Source: M55B118 sp964501715 (lineage in GTDB: Bacteria > Bacillota_I > Bacilli_A > Izemoplasmatales > Izemoplasmataceae). Taken from it: DNA of 53,244 bases. Where the stretch lies: NCBI GenBank assembly GCA_964501715.1, contig CAZCTR010000009.1, forward strand, positions 1 to 53,244, read 5' to 3'. The translations under genes and the position numbers were made by a program. The notes below the pieces were generated by a model. That model ran no database searches. It was not told the origin of the DNA and saw only the letters and a program-made list of their open reading frames with translations. This document shows positions 32,281 through 41,572 of this stretch, piece after piece. How positions within the stretch are numbered: the stretch's first letter is position 1; each line of letters begins with the position of its first letter.

Positions 32281-33632
32281 TGTTTCAAAAAATCCTGGTG
32301 GCGAACCGTGGCGAGATCGCGGTCAGAATCATACGCTCCTGCAAACAGATGGGCATTGAGACAGTGGCGGTATACAGCACCGCCGACAAGGAATCCCTTC
32401 ACGTGCATCTTGCCGACGAAGCTGTGTGTGTCGGAGCACCACCGGCCTCACAATCCTATTTGAATATGGAGAATATCGTGAGTGCGGCCATTCATACTGG
32501 GGCTGAAGCGATTCATCCTGGGTTCGGTTTTCTTAGCGAGAACGCCAAGTTTGCCGAACTATGCGAATCGTGCGATCTGGCATTCATCGGGCCGTCGTCC
32601 AAGACGATCAAGGACATGGGCGATAAATCCCGCGCGAGGACCCTCATGAAAAAAGCGGGGGTCCCGCTTGTGCCTGGAAGCGAGTATGAGGTTTCCTTGG
32701 AAGAGGGACGTGCACTGATGCAAGAAGTCGGCCTTCCGCTTCTCATAAAGGCGAGTGCCGGAGGTGGCGGACGCGGCATGCGCATTGTCAAAAACGAAGA
32801 GTCTTTCGAGTCCGCTTACAGGGCGGCCAAACAGGAAGCATTAGCCGCTTTCGGCCATGACGGAGTCTATCTGGAAAAACTCATCACCAACCCAAGACAC
32901 GTCGAAGTGCAGATTCTCGCGGACAAGTATGGGAATACCCTGCATCTTTTCGAGCGGGACTGCAGCATCCAAAGACGCAATCAAAAAGTAGTCGAGGAAG
33001 CGCCGTCGAATCTTCAACCTTCCATGCGGACCGCCATGTTCGAGGCCGCCATCAAGGCCTCAAGAGCAGTCGGATATGAAAATGCGGGGACAGTTGAGTT
33101 CATTGTGTCCGGAGATTCATTCTATTTCATTGAGATGAATACGCGTATACAAGTCGAACACCCCGTGAGCGAGATGATTACCGGCATGGACCTCATCCGT
33201 GAACAGATCAGGGTCGCTTCGGGGGAGAAACTGGAATATAAGCAATCGGACATCACTTTGAGGGGACACGCGATTGAATGCAGGATCAACGCCGAGGACC
33301 CCAAGAAGGATTTCCGTCCCTCTCCTGGTCGTGTGGCGTTTCTTCACATCCCGCAAGGACCGGGGGTGCGTTTCGATTCCATGGTCTATACGGATTACGA
33401 GATCCCTCCCCATTATGATTCGATGATAGGGAAGCTCATCGTCCATGGAAACACGCGCAAAGAGGCGATCTTGAAAATGCGTGCTGCGCTTGAGGAGTTT
33501 ATCAGCGAGGGCATTACGACCAATCAATGGTTTCTTTGGATGATCATGAACCATGATGCCTACATGAAGAACGCTGTCGATACCTCCTTCATCGCAGAAC
33601 ACATACAAAGGCTGATCCGTTATGAAACGTGA
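32280..33632 (+). CDS. accC: biotin carboxylase subunit of acetyl-CoA carboxylase
   Basis: ATP-grasp enzyme that carboxylates biotin on AccB. The 450-residue protein starts MFQKILVANRGEIAVRIIRS. It has HPGFGFLSENA, the glycine-rich ATP loop KASAGGGGRGMR, EMNTRIQVEHPVSEMITGMDL and GHAIECRINAEDP. Overlaps accD by 11 bp. Confidence 0.97.
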   Translation: MFQKILVANRGEIAVRIIRSCKQMGIETVAVYSTADKESLHVHLADEAVCVGAPPASQSYLNMENIVSAAIHTGAEAIHPGFGFLSENAKFAELCESCDLAFIGPSSKTIKDMGDKSRARTLMKKAGVPLVPGSEYEVSLEEGRALMQEVGLPLLIKASAGGGGRGMRIVKNEESFESAYRAAKQEALAAFGHDGVYLEKLITNPRHVEVQILADKYGNTLHLFERDCSIQRRNQKVVEEAPSNLQPSMRTAMFEAAIKASRAVGYENAGTVEFIVSGDSFYFIEMNTRIQVEHPVSEMITGMDLIREQIRVASGEKLEYKQSDITLRGHAIECRINAEDPKKDFRPSPGRVAFLHIPQGPGVRFDSMVYTDYEIPPHYDSMIGKLIVHGNTRKEAILKMRAALEEFISEGITTNQWFLWMIMNHDAYMKNAVDTSFIAEHIQRLIRYET

Positions 33633-34515
33633 AATGCTAAAACAGGCGCTAGAGCGGCATAAGCGCATAAGAAAGACCATGAAACAATATGAGCCGGAAA
33701 TGACAAGGAAAACAAAGAAGCCGGATGTGCCCAAGGGTTTGTATGAACAGTGCCCATCATGCAAATCGAATTTATCCAAGGACGATATCGCCAAGAACGC
33801 ATATATCTGTCAGAATTGCGGCCATCATTTCCGAATCAGGGCCATTGAACGCATTGCGCTTATGACGGACAAGGACTCATTCATAGAAAAAGGACTTGGC
33901 TATATCACTTTGAATCCACTGTTTCAGGAAGATTACGAAGATAAACTTGACCATGCGAGAAAAAAGACCGACCTTGACAACGCCTTTATCTATGGATACG
34001 CAAAGATAGAAGGGAATCCGTGTGTCGTCGGTGTGCTCGACAGTTATTTCATGATGGGCAGCATGGGCAGCGTGGTCGGTGAGAAAGTGGTCAAGTGTGC
34101 AGAATATGCGATGGTCAAGAGATTACCGCTCATTCTTTTCACCGCTTCAGGTGGAGCCCGCATGCAAGAAGGCATATTCTCCCTCATGCAGATGGCGAAG
34201 ACAAGTGGTGCGATTCGCAAATTACATGATCAGGGGCTGCTTTATGTGAGTGTGCTCACGCATCCGACTACAGGCGGGGTCAGTGCATCGTTTGCGATGC
34301 TTGGAGACATTCACCTTGCCGAACCCAAAGCGCTGATCGGATTCGCGGGACCCAGGGTGATCGAACAAACCATCAAGGAGACCCTTCCAGAAGGGTTTCA
34401 GCGTGCGGAGTTCCTAGAAAGAAAAGGGATGGTCGACAAGGTGGTTCACAGGAAAAACCTAAAAAGAACGCTCGCGACCATCCTCAGGATGCATGACGAC
34501 AGGAGGACTGCCTGA
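33622..34515 (+). CDS. accD: acetyl-CoA carboxylase carboxyltransferase subunit beta
   Basis: Transfers the carboxyl group to acetyl-CoA together with AccA. The 297-residue protein has the N-terminal zinc ribbon (CPSC near 48, CQNC near 68) and the crotonase-like core with TASGGARMQEGIFSLMQMAKTS and PTTGGVSASFAMLGD. Start overlaps the end of accC; its TGA overlaps the accA start (TGATG). Confidence 0.97.
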   Translation: MKREMLKQALERHKRIRKTMKQYEPEMTRKTKKPDVPKGLYEQCPSCKSNLSKDDIAKNAYICQNCGHHFRIRAIERIALMTDKDSFIEKGLGYITLNPLFQEDYEDKLDHARKKTDLDNAFIYGYAKIEGNPCVVGVLDSYFMMGSMGSVVGEKVVKCAEYAMVKRLPLILFTASGGARMQEGIFSLMQMAKTSGAIRKLHDQGLLYVSVLTHPTTGGVSASFAMLGDIHLAEPKALIGFAGPRVIEQTIKETLPEGFQRAEFLERKGMVDKVVHRKNLKRTLATILRMHDDRRTA

Positions 34516-35468
34516 TGGACATACTGCAAAAAGAGAAGAAGCTTGAAAGACTTGAGAGTGAACTCGGACGTCTTGATGACCCTGAAGCGAAGAGGAACAT
34601 CCAAGCCACGATTGACGAGACGAAAAAAGAAGCGATGCGTCATCTGGATGCATGGGACCGTGTCCTGCTTGCGAGACATGCGGAACGTCCGACTTTCAAG
34701 GAAGTGATCAAGGGTGTGTTCGATGAATTCATTGAATTTCACGGGGACCGGTTATACGGGGATGACCAAGCCATCTCAGGGGGCATCGCAATGCTCGAAG
34801 GACGGGCCATCACTGTCATCGGACATCAAAAAGGACACGACACTTCAGAGAACATCAAACTCAATTTCGGCATGGCCCATCCGGAAGGGTACCGAAAGGC
34901 TTTGAGACTGATGCGGCAAGCGGAGAAGTTCAACCGCCCCATCGTGACATTCATCGACACCCCCGGTGCGTATCCCGGCATCGGCGCCGAGGAAAGGGGA
35001 CAGAGCGAGGCCATCGCCAGGAACCTTTTTGAGATGAGCCAGTTCTCCGTGCCGATCATCACGTTCATCATAGGAGAAGGGGGAAGCGGTGGTGCGCTCG
35101 CGATCGGTTACGCCAACAAGGTGTATATGCTTGAGAACAGCATATATTCGATTTTGAGTCCTGAAGGGTATGCGAGCATACTCTGGAAAGATTCCAAGAA
35201 ACATAAAAAAGCTGCGGAAGTCATGAAACTCACAAGTTATGACCTCAAGGAGCTTGCGATTGCGGACGGTATCGTCAAAGAACCGCCGCTTGGCGCACAC
35301 AGGGATGAAAAAACCACGTATGAGGCCATTAGAACCACGGTTTTTGAGGCCCTTGAGCCGTATGAAAACATGAGCGCCTATGAAATCCGGACGGAGCGGT
35401 ATTCGAAATACCGGAACACCGGATTCTTCCAGCGCTTCAACTACGAGAATCTGAAAGGGGTCTTTTGA
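34515..35468 (+). CDS. accA: acetyl-CoA carboxylase carboxyltransferase subunit alpha
   Basis: Partner of AccD. The 317-residue protein shows an N-terminal helical hairpin, then HGDRLYGDDQAISGGIAMLEGR, FIDTPGAYPGIGAEERGQSEAIARNL and GEGGSGGALAIG. Stop and next start again overlap as TGATG, so accA and fabH are translationally coupled. Confidence 0.97.
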   Translation: MDILQKEKKLERLESELGRLDDPEAKRNIQATIDETKKEAMRHLDAWDRVLLARHAERPTFKEVIKGVFDEFIEFHGDRLYGDDQAISGGIAMLEGRAITVIGHQKGHDTSENIKLNFGMAHPEGYRKALRLMRQAEKFNRPIVTFIDTPGAYPGIGAEERGQSEAIARNLFEMSQFSVPIITFIIGEGGSGGALAIGYANKVYMLENSIYSILSPEGYASILWKDSKKHKKAAEVMKLTSYDLKELAIADGIVKEPPLGAHRDEKTTYEAIRTTVFEALEPYENMSAYEIRTERYSKYRNTGFFQRFNYENLKGVF

Positions 35469-36436
35469 TGTATCATTCAAACATTAGAGGGATAGGGTCT
35501 TATGTTCCGGATAATCCAGTGAGCAATGCGGCGATGGAGACACTAGTCGAGACATCGGATGAATGGATCCGTTCAAGGACCGGCATAGAATCCAGGCGTA
35601 TCACCATCGATGAAAACACTTCTGACCTCGCCTATCAAGCGAGCGTGAGCGCTCTTGAAGATGCAGGCCTTGAGGCGGAAGCGCTGGATATGATCATTGT
35701 GGCGAGCGTGAGCGGGGATTACATCTTCCCGGGTGTATCGCAACTCCTGCAAAAAAAGTTGGGATGCAGGACCGTGCCGGCCTTCGACCTCAATGCCGCA
35801 TGTACAGGATTCGTGTACGCCATGGAACTGGCAAACACCATGATTGCGGCTGGAAAATATGAACACATACTGATCGTTGGCGCTGAGGCGCTCACCAAGC
35901 TCACTGATTTCACGGATAGAAACACATGTGTGCTCTTCGGAGACGGAGCGGGCGCCTTTGTGATGTCACGTTCCCAAGAAGCGGGAGTCTTGAGTGTCAT
36001 CACCCATAGCGATGGCGATATTGATGGTCGGCTCAAGCTTGAAGGGTATCCGGTGAAAAAAGACTATGAGACGCCGCAACGCCCCCTGCCTTTCATCAAG
36101 ATGGACGGCACTGAGATCTTCAAGTTCGCCACAAGCGTGTTCCCATCCGTCCTTCAGGAACTCATGGAAAAGACCAACCTGACACTCCCCGATATCGATC
36201 TCATCGTTCCCCATCAAGCGAACAAGAGGATCATCGACAAGGTGTCCAAGATCCTCGGATATCCGAAAGAACGCATGTATATGAACATATCGAAATACGG
36301 CAACACTTCGGCCGCAAGCATTCCGATCGCAGTCGATGAGGCGGTACGTGACAAGTCACTGAAACGGGGAGACAAATTTGCGATTGCGGCATTCGGTGGC
36401 GGTCTCACATGGGGAGGTGCGATCATTGAGTATTAA
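35468..36436 (+). CDS. fabH: 3-oxoacyl-ACP synthase III
   Basis: Starts fatty acid synthesis by condensing acyl-CoA with malonyl-ACP. The 322-residue protein has the Cys-His-Asn triad: cysteine in NAACTGFVYAME, histidine in PHQANKRIIDKV, asparagine in ISKYGNTSAAS. The C-terminal AFGGGLTWGGAIIEY is typical. Overlaps fabK by 11 bp. Confidence 0.97.
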   Translation: MYHSNIRGIGSYVPDNPVSNAAMETLVETSDEWIRSRTGIESRRITIDENTSDLAYQASVSALEDAGLEAEALDMIIVASVSGDYIFPGVSQLLQKKLGCRTVPAFDLNAACTGFVYAMELANTMIAAGKYEHILIVGAEALTKLTDFTDRNTCVLFGDGAGAFVMSRSQEAGVLSVITHSDGDIDGRLKLEGYPVKKDYETPQRPLPFIKMDGTEIFKFATSVFPSVLQELMEKTNLTLPDIDLIVPHQANKRIIDKVSKILGYPKERMYMNISKYGNTSAASIPIAVDEAVRDKSLKRGDKFAIAAFGGGLTWGGAIIEY

Positions 36437-37373
36437 GCAAGAGCCCTTACGCAACATCACCACTTTGATCGGAACACGATATCCCTTCATACAAGGCGGC
36501 ATGGCCGGCATCTCCGATCACCGCCTTGCGGCCGCTGTATCGAATGCGGGCGGCCTTGGTGTCATTGCGAGCGGCGGCTGGTCAATCTCGAGAATCAAAA
36601 TGGAGATACAAAAAGCCAAGGCGATGACCGACAAGCCCATCGGACTCAATATCATGTTGATGCATCCGAAGAAGGAAGCCATCGCCGAATTAGCCGTGAG
36701 TGAAGGTGTGGATGTCATCACCACTGGCGCCGGCAATCCCAACCCGTTCATGGATGCTTGGAAAAAGGCGGGTATCACAGTGATCCCTGTTGTTCCGAGT
36801 GTCGCGCTTGCGAAACGTGTCGAGCGGTATGGTGCGGACGCTGTGATTGTCGAGGGAAGTGAAGCTGGAGGACACATCGGTGAGGCCACCACGTTCGCCT
36901 TGGTGCCTCAAGTCGCTGATGCGGTGGACATACCTGTCATAGCGGCTGGAGGCATTGCGGACCATCGTGGTGTGGACGCGGCTTTCTCGCTCGGCGCAAA
37001 AGGCGTGCAGGTAGGGACCGCACTGCTCGTCAGCCTGGAATGTCCGGTCCATGACAACTACAAAGAAAAGATTGTCAAGGCAAAAGACACGGACACCGTA
37101 GTGACTGGACGTGAAATGAAAACACCTGTCCGGGTGCTCAAAAACAAGATGGCCATGCAGTATCTGAGATTGAGCAAGGACCAGTGCGACCGCGAGGAAC
37201 TTGAAACGCTCACACTGGGGTCTTTGGGCCGGGCCATCGAGGACGGCGACAAGGACAAGGGTTCGTTCATGGCCGGTCAGGTAGCCGGTTTGATTAAACG
37301 TACAAGTCCGACCGAAGATATTGTGCGGTCCATGTTCGAATCATCACGTCTGCTTGGAGGTGGATATCTTTGA
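36426..37373 (+). CDS. fabK: enoyl-ACP reductase II (FMN-dependent)
   Basis: Flavoprotein that reduces enoyl-ACP using NADH, a functional substitute for FabI that is insensitive to triclosan. The 315-residue TIM-barrel protein has IQGGMAGISDHRLAAAVSNAGGLGVIASGG, EGSEAGGHIGEATTFALVPQV and AAGGIADHRG. The start is a TTG at 36426, placed by GGGGAGGTG at the right distance and by the family N terminus; no ATG fits. No fabI is present in the operon. Confidence 0.94.
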   Translation: MSIKQEPLRNITTLIGTRYPFIQGGMAGISDHRLAAAVSNAGGLGVIASGGWSISRIKMEIQKAKAMTDKPIGLNIMLMHPKKEAIAELAVSEGVDVITTGAGNPNPFMDAWKKAGITVIPVVPSVALAKRVERYGADAVIVEGSEAGGHIGEATTFALVPQVADAVDIPVIAAGGIADHRGVDAAFSLGAKGVQVGTALLVSLECPVHDNYKEKIVKAKDTDTVVTGREMKTPVRVLKNKMAMQYLRLSKDQCDREELETLTLGSLGRAIEDGDKDKGSFMAGQVAGLIKRTSPTEDIVRSMFESSRLLGGGYL

Positions 37374-38290
37374 AAAGGGCCATTCTCTTTCCCGGCCAGG
37401 GGTCGCAACACCCGGGCATGGGACAATCGCTCTACGAAGAACACGCAATCTTCAAAGAAATGGTGGAAGAAGCCAATCGGCTCCTTCCATACGACCTCAG
37501 GACCATCATGTTCGAGTCTGAGGAAGTGCACAAGACCCGATACGCCCAACCCGCCCTCTATGTGATGGGGTGTGCGCTTTATGAGATGTTCAAGGAAGAA
37601 GGGGTCGCTTTCGACATCGTGGCCGGTCTTTCCATAGGGGAATATGCGGCGCTTTATGCACGGGGCGTCTACGATTTCACTACAGGACTCGATATCGTCG
37701 AACATAGGGCCCATTATATGCAAGAGGCCGCACAAGCGCATGAGACGACCATGCTCGCAATGCGGACGGACATCTTCAATGCAAAGAAAATAATAGAGAA
37801 CGAGAAAGACGTCTACATATCAAACCACAATCTGAAAAACCAGGTGGTTCTTGCCGGTTCAAAGGACGCTGTGGCTGCCATCCAGTCGAAGGGGGAGACT
37901 TACGGTGTAAAGAGGATGATACCGCTCAATACGAGCGGAGCATTCCACACCCCTTTCATGGATGCCGCACGGGACAGGTTCAAGACTTACTTGGATGCTG
38001 TGGCATTCAACGAACCGCAAAAAGGGCTTTATCTCAACCGGACCGGACGGGCGTACGATGGAGGATTGAAAACGCACATGATCGAACAGATGACCCACAC
38101 CGTACTGTTCGCACCGATGCTGGAGGCCATGCTTTCTGATGGGATGAATATGTCGGTGGAAGCCGGACCTGGAAAGACATTGAGCAGCTTTGTGAAGAAA
38201 ACCGACAGAAGCGTCACCACATTGACACTCGAAAACAGCTCATCCTTCGAGTCGATATGTGAAAAGATTAGGAGTGAAAATCATGCCTGA
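37370..38290 (+). CDS. fabD: malonyl-CoA:ACP transacylase
   Basis: Loads malonyl groups on ACP. The 306-residue protein has ILFPGQGSQHPGMG at the start, the nucleophile motif GLSIGEYAAL and the histidine region SGAFHTPFM. The start is TTG 37370, overlapping the fabK stop (TTGA) and preceded by TTGGAGGTGG. Overlaps fabG by 8 bp. Confidence 0.95.
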   Translation: MKRAILFPGQGSQHPGMGQSLYEEHAIFKEMVEEANRLLPYDLRTIMFESEEVHKTRYAQPALYVMGCALYEMFKEEGVAFDIVAGLSIGEYAALYARGVYDFTTGLDIVEHRAHYMQEAAQAHETTMLAMRTDIFNAKKIIENEKDVYISNHNLKNQVVLAGSKDAVAAIQSKGETYGVKRMIPLNTSGAFHTPFMDAARDRFKTYLDAVAFNEPQKGLYLNRTGRAYDGGLKTHMIEQMTHTVLFAPMLEAMLSDGMNMSVEAGPGKTLSSFVKKTDRSVTTLTLENSSSFESICEKIRSENHA

Positions 38291-39020
38291 AACCCGCACA
38301 GTCATCATCACCGGTGCAACCGGTGGCATAGGGAAAGCCGTTGTGAAACGTTTCGCCTTGGAAAAGGACAACATCGTCATACATTACAGTTCGAATCATG
38401 AGGCTGCGAAGGCCCTTGAAAAAATGGTCACCGAGCTTGGAGGCCATGCTCTTTGCATTCAAGCGGATGTACGTGATTATGAGGCCACGAAGTCACTTGT
38501 GCAAAAAACCTTGGATTGGACAGGGCGCATCGATGTGCTTGTGAACAATGCAGGCATCACCAAGGACCAGCTTATGTTGAGAATGCAGGAGGCAGACTTT
38601 GATGATGTTGTCGATGTCAACCTCAAAGGGACTTGGAACATGTGCAAGCATGTCACAAGGCCGATGTTCAAACAAAAGAATGGCCGTATCATCAATGTTT
38701 CGAGTGTCATCGGTCTCATGGGCAATGCGGGACAAGCGAATTATGCCGCTTCAAAGGCCGGCCTTTCCGGCCTGAGCAAATCCTTGGCCAAGGAATATGG
38801 TAAGAAGAACGTGACCGTGAATGTGGTCGCGCCGGGCTTCATCGAGACGGCTATGACCAAGGACCTCGATCCTGAATTGAAAAAGACCTACCTGTCAAAC
38901 GTGCCATTGAATCGAGGGGGTAAGCCCAGCGAAGTGGCTGACCTCATCCATTTCCTCGCGTCTTCGAAAGCGGGCTATATCAACGGTGAAACAGTGTCAA
39001 TCAACGGGGGGATGTACTGA
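38283..39020 (+). CDS. fabG: 3-oxoacyl-ACP reductase
   Basis: NADPH-dependent short-chain dehydrogenase. The 245-residue protein has the nucleotide motif TGATGGIGKAV, NNAG, the catalytic serine in INVSSVIGLMGN, and YAASKAG (Tyr and Lys). APGFIETAMT is also diagnostic. ATG 38283 follows TTAGGAG. Its stop overlaps the fabF start (TGATG). Confidence 0.96.
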   Translation: MPETRTVIITGATGGIGKAVVKRFALEKDNIVIHYSSNHEAAKALEKMVTELGGHALCIQADVRDYEATKSLVQKTLDWTGRIDVLVNNAGITKDQLMLRMQEADFDDVVDVNLKGTWNMCKHVTRPMFKQKNGRIINVSSVIGLMGNAGQANYAASKAGLSGLSKSLAKEYGKKNVTVNVVAPGFIETAMTKDLDPELKKTYLSNVPLNRGGKPSEVADLIHFLASSKAGYINGETVSINGGMY

Positions 39021-40270
39021 TGAAACGCAGAGTGGTCATCACAGGCATGGGGACAGTCAATCCTCTTGGCAATTCAGTGAAGGACAGTTGGAAAGCAGCC
39101 AAAGAAGGACAAAACGGCATTGGAAAAATCACCAGAATCGACACTTCCGACCTTGGAGTACACATCGCTGGAGAAGTAAGGGAGGAGGGGTTGGATTTTC
39201 TTTCGAAAAAAGAGAAACGCCGCCTCGACCGGTTCACCCAGCTTGCTTTATTGAGTACACACGAGGCCATCACGGAGTCGGGGTTGACGGATGTGATGGA
39301 TGACCCTTACCGGGTGGGAACCTATTTCTCCAGCGGCATCGGAGGCCTTGAAACCATCGCCGAACAGAATGAACGGGGTTTGTCGAAAGGGTATGGAAGG
39401 ATCTCGCCCTTCTTCATACCGATGTCCATCATCAATATCGCGGCTGGGCAGATAGCCATAAAATACGGTTTCAAGGGACCTAGCCTTTCCAATGTGACCG
39501 CCTGCGCCAGCGCCACCAACTCCATCGGCGAGGCGTTTCGTGCTATCAGGGATGGATATGTGGATTATGCGGTAAGCGGAGGAAGCGAGGCCTCGATCAC
39601 AAAACTCGGGCTGAGCGGTTTCAAGGTCATGCAGGCTTTGAGCGATTCCGATGACCCCGAGAACGCCTCGCGCCCCTTTGATAAAAACAGGTCAGGCTTC
39701 GTCATGGGTGAAGGATCGGCCACCCTGGTCCTGGAGACCCTTGATTCCGCACTTGCGCGAGACGCCCATATATACGGGGAAATCATCGGATACGCCACCA
39801 CCTCCGATGCGGTCCACATCACCGCGCCTGATGCTCAGGGCGAAGGCGCCATGCACGCCATGCGTCTCGCACTCGAGGATGCGGATATCAGTTTTGACAA
39901 AATTGACCATATCAATGCGCACGGAACATCAACCCCTCTCAACGATAAAGTGGAGTCCATCGCCATAAGGAGGCTTTTCAAAGATCATGCCGACAAGATC
40001 TCAGTCGCTTCGACGAAGTCGATGACCGGTCATCTGCTCGGTGCTAGCGGTGCGGTCGAATCGGTGTTCACCGTGCAGGCTTCAATCGAGGACTTCGTGC
40101 CACCCACCATTCACTATGAAACGATTGATGAAGCGTGCGATTTGGATTATACTGTCAATGAGGGAAGAGAGAGGACTGTGGAATATGCTCTCAACAACTC
40201 CTTCGGTTTTGGCGGACACAACGCCAGCCTAGTATTCAAAAAATGGAGGGAACAGGATGTTGAACAGTGA
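39020..40270 (+). CDS. fabF: 3-oxoacyl-ACP synthase II
   Basis: Elongating condensing enzyme of 416 residues. The catalytic cysteine is in NVTACASATNSIGEAF and the two histidines in INAHGTSTPLND and STKSMTGHLLGASGAVE. NNSFGFGGHNASLVF closes the fold. Overlaps fabZ by 14 bp. No FabB, FabA or FabM is visible, so no dedicated unsaturated fatty acid step is encoded here. Confidence 0.97.
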   Translation: MKRRVVITGMGTVNPLGNSVKDSWKAAKEGQNGIGKITRIDTSDLGVHIAGEVREEGLDFLSKKEKRRLDRFTQLALLSTHEAITESGLTDVMDDPYRVGTYFSSGIGGLETIAEQNERGLSKGYGRISPFFIPMSIINIAAGQIAIKYGFKGPSLSNVTACASATNSIGEAFRAIRDGYVDYAVSGGSEASITKLGLSGFKVMQALSDSDDPENASRPFDKNRSGFVMGEGSATLVLETLDSALARDAHIYGEIIGYATTSDAVHITAPDAQGEGAMHAMRLALEDADISFDKIDHINAHGTSTPLNDKVESIAIRRLFKDHADKISVASTKSMTGHLLGASGAVESVFTVQASIEDFVPPTIHYETIDEACDLDYTVNEGRERTVEYALNNSFGFGGHNASLVFKKWREQDVEQ

Positions 40271-40682
40271 CGAGATCAAAAAGATCATTCCCCATCGATA
40301 TCCGATGCTGCTTGTGGACAGGGTCGTGTCCCTTGAAGAGGGGAAAAAAGTTCACGCACGCAAGAATGTGACGAGCAACGAACCTTTCTTTCAGGGACAT
40401 TTCCCTGCAGAACAAGTGATGCCGGGCGTGCTCATCATAGAGTCGCTGGCACAAGCAGGAGCGGTAGCGCTTTTGAAGCATCCGGATTTCAAGGGTCGAA
40501 CGGCCTATTTCGCAGGCATAGACAAAGCACGGTTCAAGCACAAGGTCACACCCGGTGACATCCTTGATCTGCACGTCGAGATCACAAGGTTGAAAGGCCC
40601 GATCGGTAAAGGTCAGGCGCACGCTTACGTCGGGGACACGCTTGCGGCGAGCGCCGAGATCACATTCGCCATCGGTTCATGA
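40257..40682 (+). CDS. fabZ: 3-hydroxyacyl-ACP dehydratase
   Basis: Hot-dog fold dehydratase of 141 residues. IIPHRYPMLLVDRV holds the catalytic histidine, and GHFPAEQVMPGVLIIESLAQAGA the glutamate. It starts inside fabF after GGAGGGAACAGG. Last gene of the fatty acid operon. Confidence 0.96.
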   Translation: MLNSDEIKKIIPHRYPMLLVDRVVSLEEGKKVHARKNVTSNEPFFQGHFPAEQVMPGVLIIESLAQAGAVALLKHPDFKGRTAYFAGIDKARFKHKVTPGDILDLHVEITRLKGPIGKGQAHAYVGDTLAASAEITFAIGS

Positions 40683-40722
40683 AAAAAGAAGGCCAATCAC
40701 AAGGGTGAATGGCCTTCTTTTT
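40683..40722. terminator. bidirectional terminator between fabZ and dut
   Basis: AAAGAAGGCCA (40685-40695) / TGGCCTTCTTT (40710-40720) with an A-run left and T-run right, ending the rightward fatty acid operon and the leftward dut gene. Confidence 0.88.
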
Positions 40723-40732
40723 GGACGAATGG

Positions 40733-41164
40733 TCATCCTGTGCTTCCAAAACCGCCGTTCCTGGTATTGGAGGAACAGTCATCTTGCGTCAAGAGATATT
40801 TTTCAAAAATACCTTGAGCGATCCTCGTCCCTCTTTGGATGGTCACGGGGCTTGAGGTGAAATTGTAAAGCTGGATGAATATCGCCCCATCGTTTTTGTC
40901 GTTGCCATAGTAGTCGCTGTCGATGATGCCGACATTGTTCGGGATGGTGAGTCCAAACTTCTTCGGAAGAGAGCTTCGGGGATATATCTTAAGGACTTCG
41001 TCATGGTTCATGTAGGCTTTGACACCTGTTTTTGCGAGCCCGATCTCTCCGGGGGGAAGTGTCAGGTCCTCCCAAACTTCAAAATCGTATCCTGCGCTCC
41101 CTTTGGTGCTCCTTAGTGGCAAGTTGACATTCTTATAGCCTTGAGCGGGTTGGAATCCACGCAT
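40733..41164 (-). CDS. dut: dUTP diphosphatase
   Basis: Hydrolyses dUTP to dUMP. The 143-residue protein shows the five trimeric dUTPase motifs: STKGSAGYDFEV, the PRSSLPKKFGL loop, GIIDSDYYGND, RGTRIAQGIFEKY and the C-terminal RNGGFGSTG that closes over the active site. GGAGAG precedes the minus-strand ATG at 41164, and a TATAAT -10 lies about 45 bp upstream. Single gene. Confidence 0.94.
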   Translation of the reverse strand: MRGFQPAQGYKNVNLPLRSTKGSAGYDFEVWEDLTLPPGEIGLAKTGVKAYMNHDEVLKIYPRSSLPKKFGLTIPNNVGIIDSDYYGNDKNDGAIFIQLYNFTSSPVTIQRGTRIAQGIFEKYLLTQDDCSSNTRNGGFGSTG

Positions 41165-41222
41165 GTTATCTCTCCTCGTATAATGGCTTGCTTCATCATT
41201 ATAGCATATTTATCGACTTGTC

Positions 41223-41251
41223 TTGACATTTCTCAGGCATAATCATACACT
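41223..41251 (+). promoter_or_regulatory. promoter of the cobalamin operon
   Basis: -35 TTGACA (41223-41228), 17-bp spacer, -10 TACACT (41246-41251). The predicted start at about 41258 is just ahead of the riboswitch. Confidence 0.75.
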
Positions 41252-41257
41252 GAAAGT

Positions 41258-41412
41258 AGAGGTTTAGGTGTGACAACCTAACAGGGAATCGGGTGAGAGT
41301 CCCGAGCTGTCCCAGCAACCGTAATACGGACGAAATGCATGAAACCACTGCGAAAGCGGGAAGGTGCAAAGTAGGGTGATGTTAAGCCGGTAGACCTACC
41401 TAGACCTGCACT
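41258..41412 (+). promoter_or_regulatory. cobalamin (B12) riboswitch
   Basis: The conserved parts of the class appear in order: the GGTTTAGGTG / ACCTAACAGGGAAT region (41271-41290), GGGTGAGAGTCCCGAGCTG, TCCCAGCAACCGTAA (about 41310-41324), and the B12 box AGCCGGTAGACCTACC (41385-41400). It senses adenosylcobalamin-type ligands and, with the terminator at 41518-41540, should shut off the downstream genes when B12 is plentiful. Confidence 0.93.
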
Positions 41413-41419
41413 GTTTACA

Positions 41420-41540
41420 CTCCTGGGTATGAGTTGTAACAATCCGCTATCGCCTTTCATTTACTTAATCATAGTGTATCCCGATGATAATCTAAAGGCC
41501 CGTAGTCGATTGTTTAGCCATCCAGGAGGATGGTTTTTTT
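41420..41540 (+). terminator. riboswitch-controlled terminator and antiterminator
   Basis: The terminator is CCATCC-AGGA-GGATGG (41518-41533) followed by seven Ts. CTCCTGGGT at 41420-41428 can pair over 9 bp (one G-U) with ATCCAGGAG at 41520-41528, which would break the terminator. This gives a complete expression platform 33 bp before the first gene. The pairing is read from sequence; the switching is inferred. Confidence 0.8.
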
Positions 41541-41572
41541 ATTGCATACATTATATTAGGAGGCTTTTAGAG

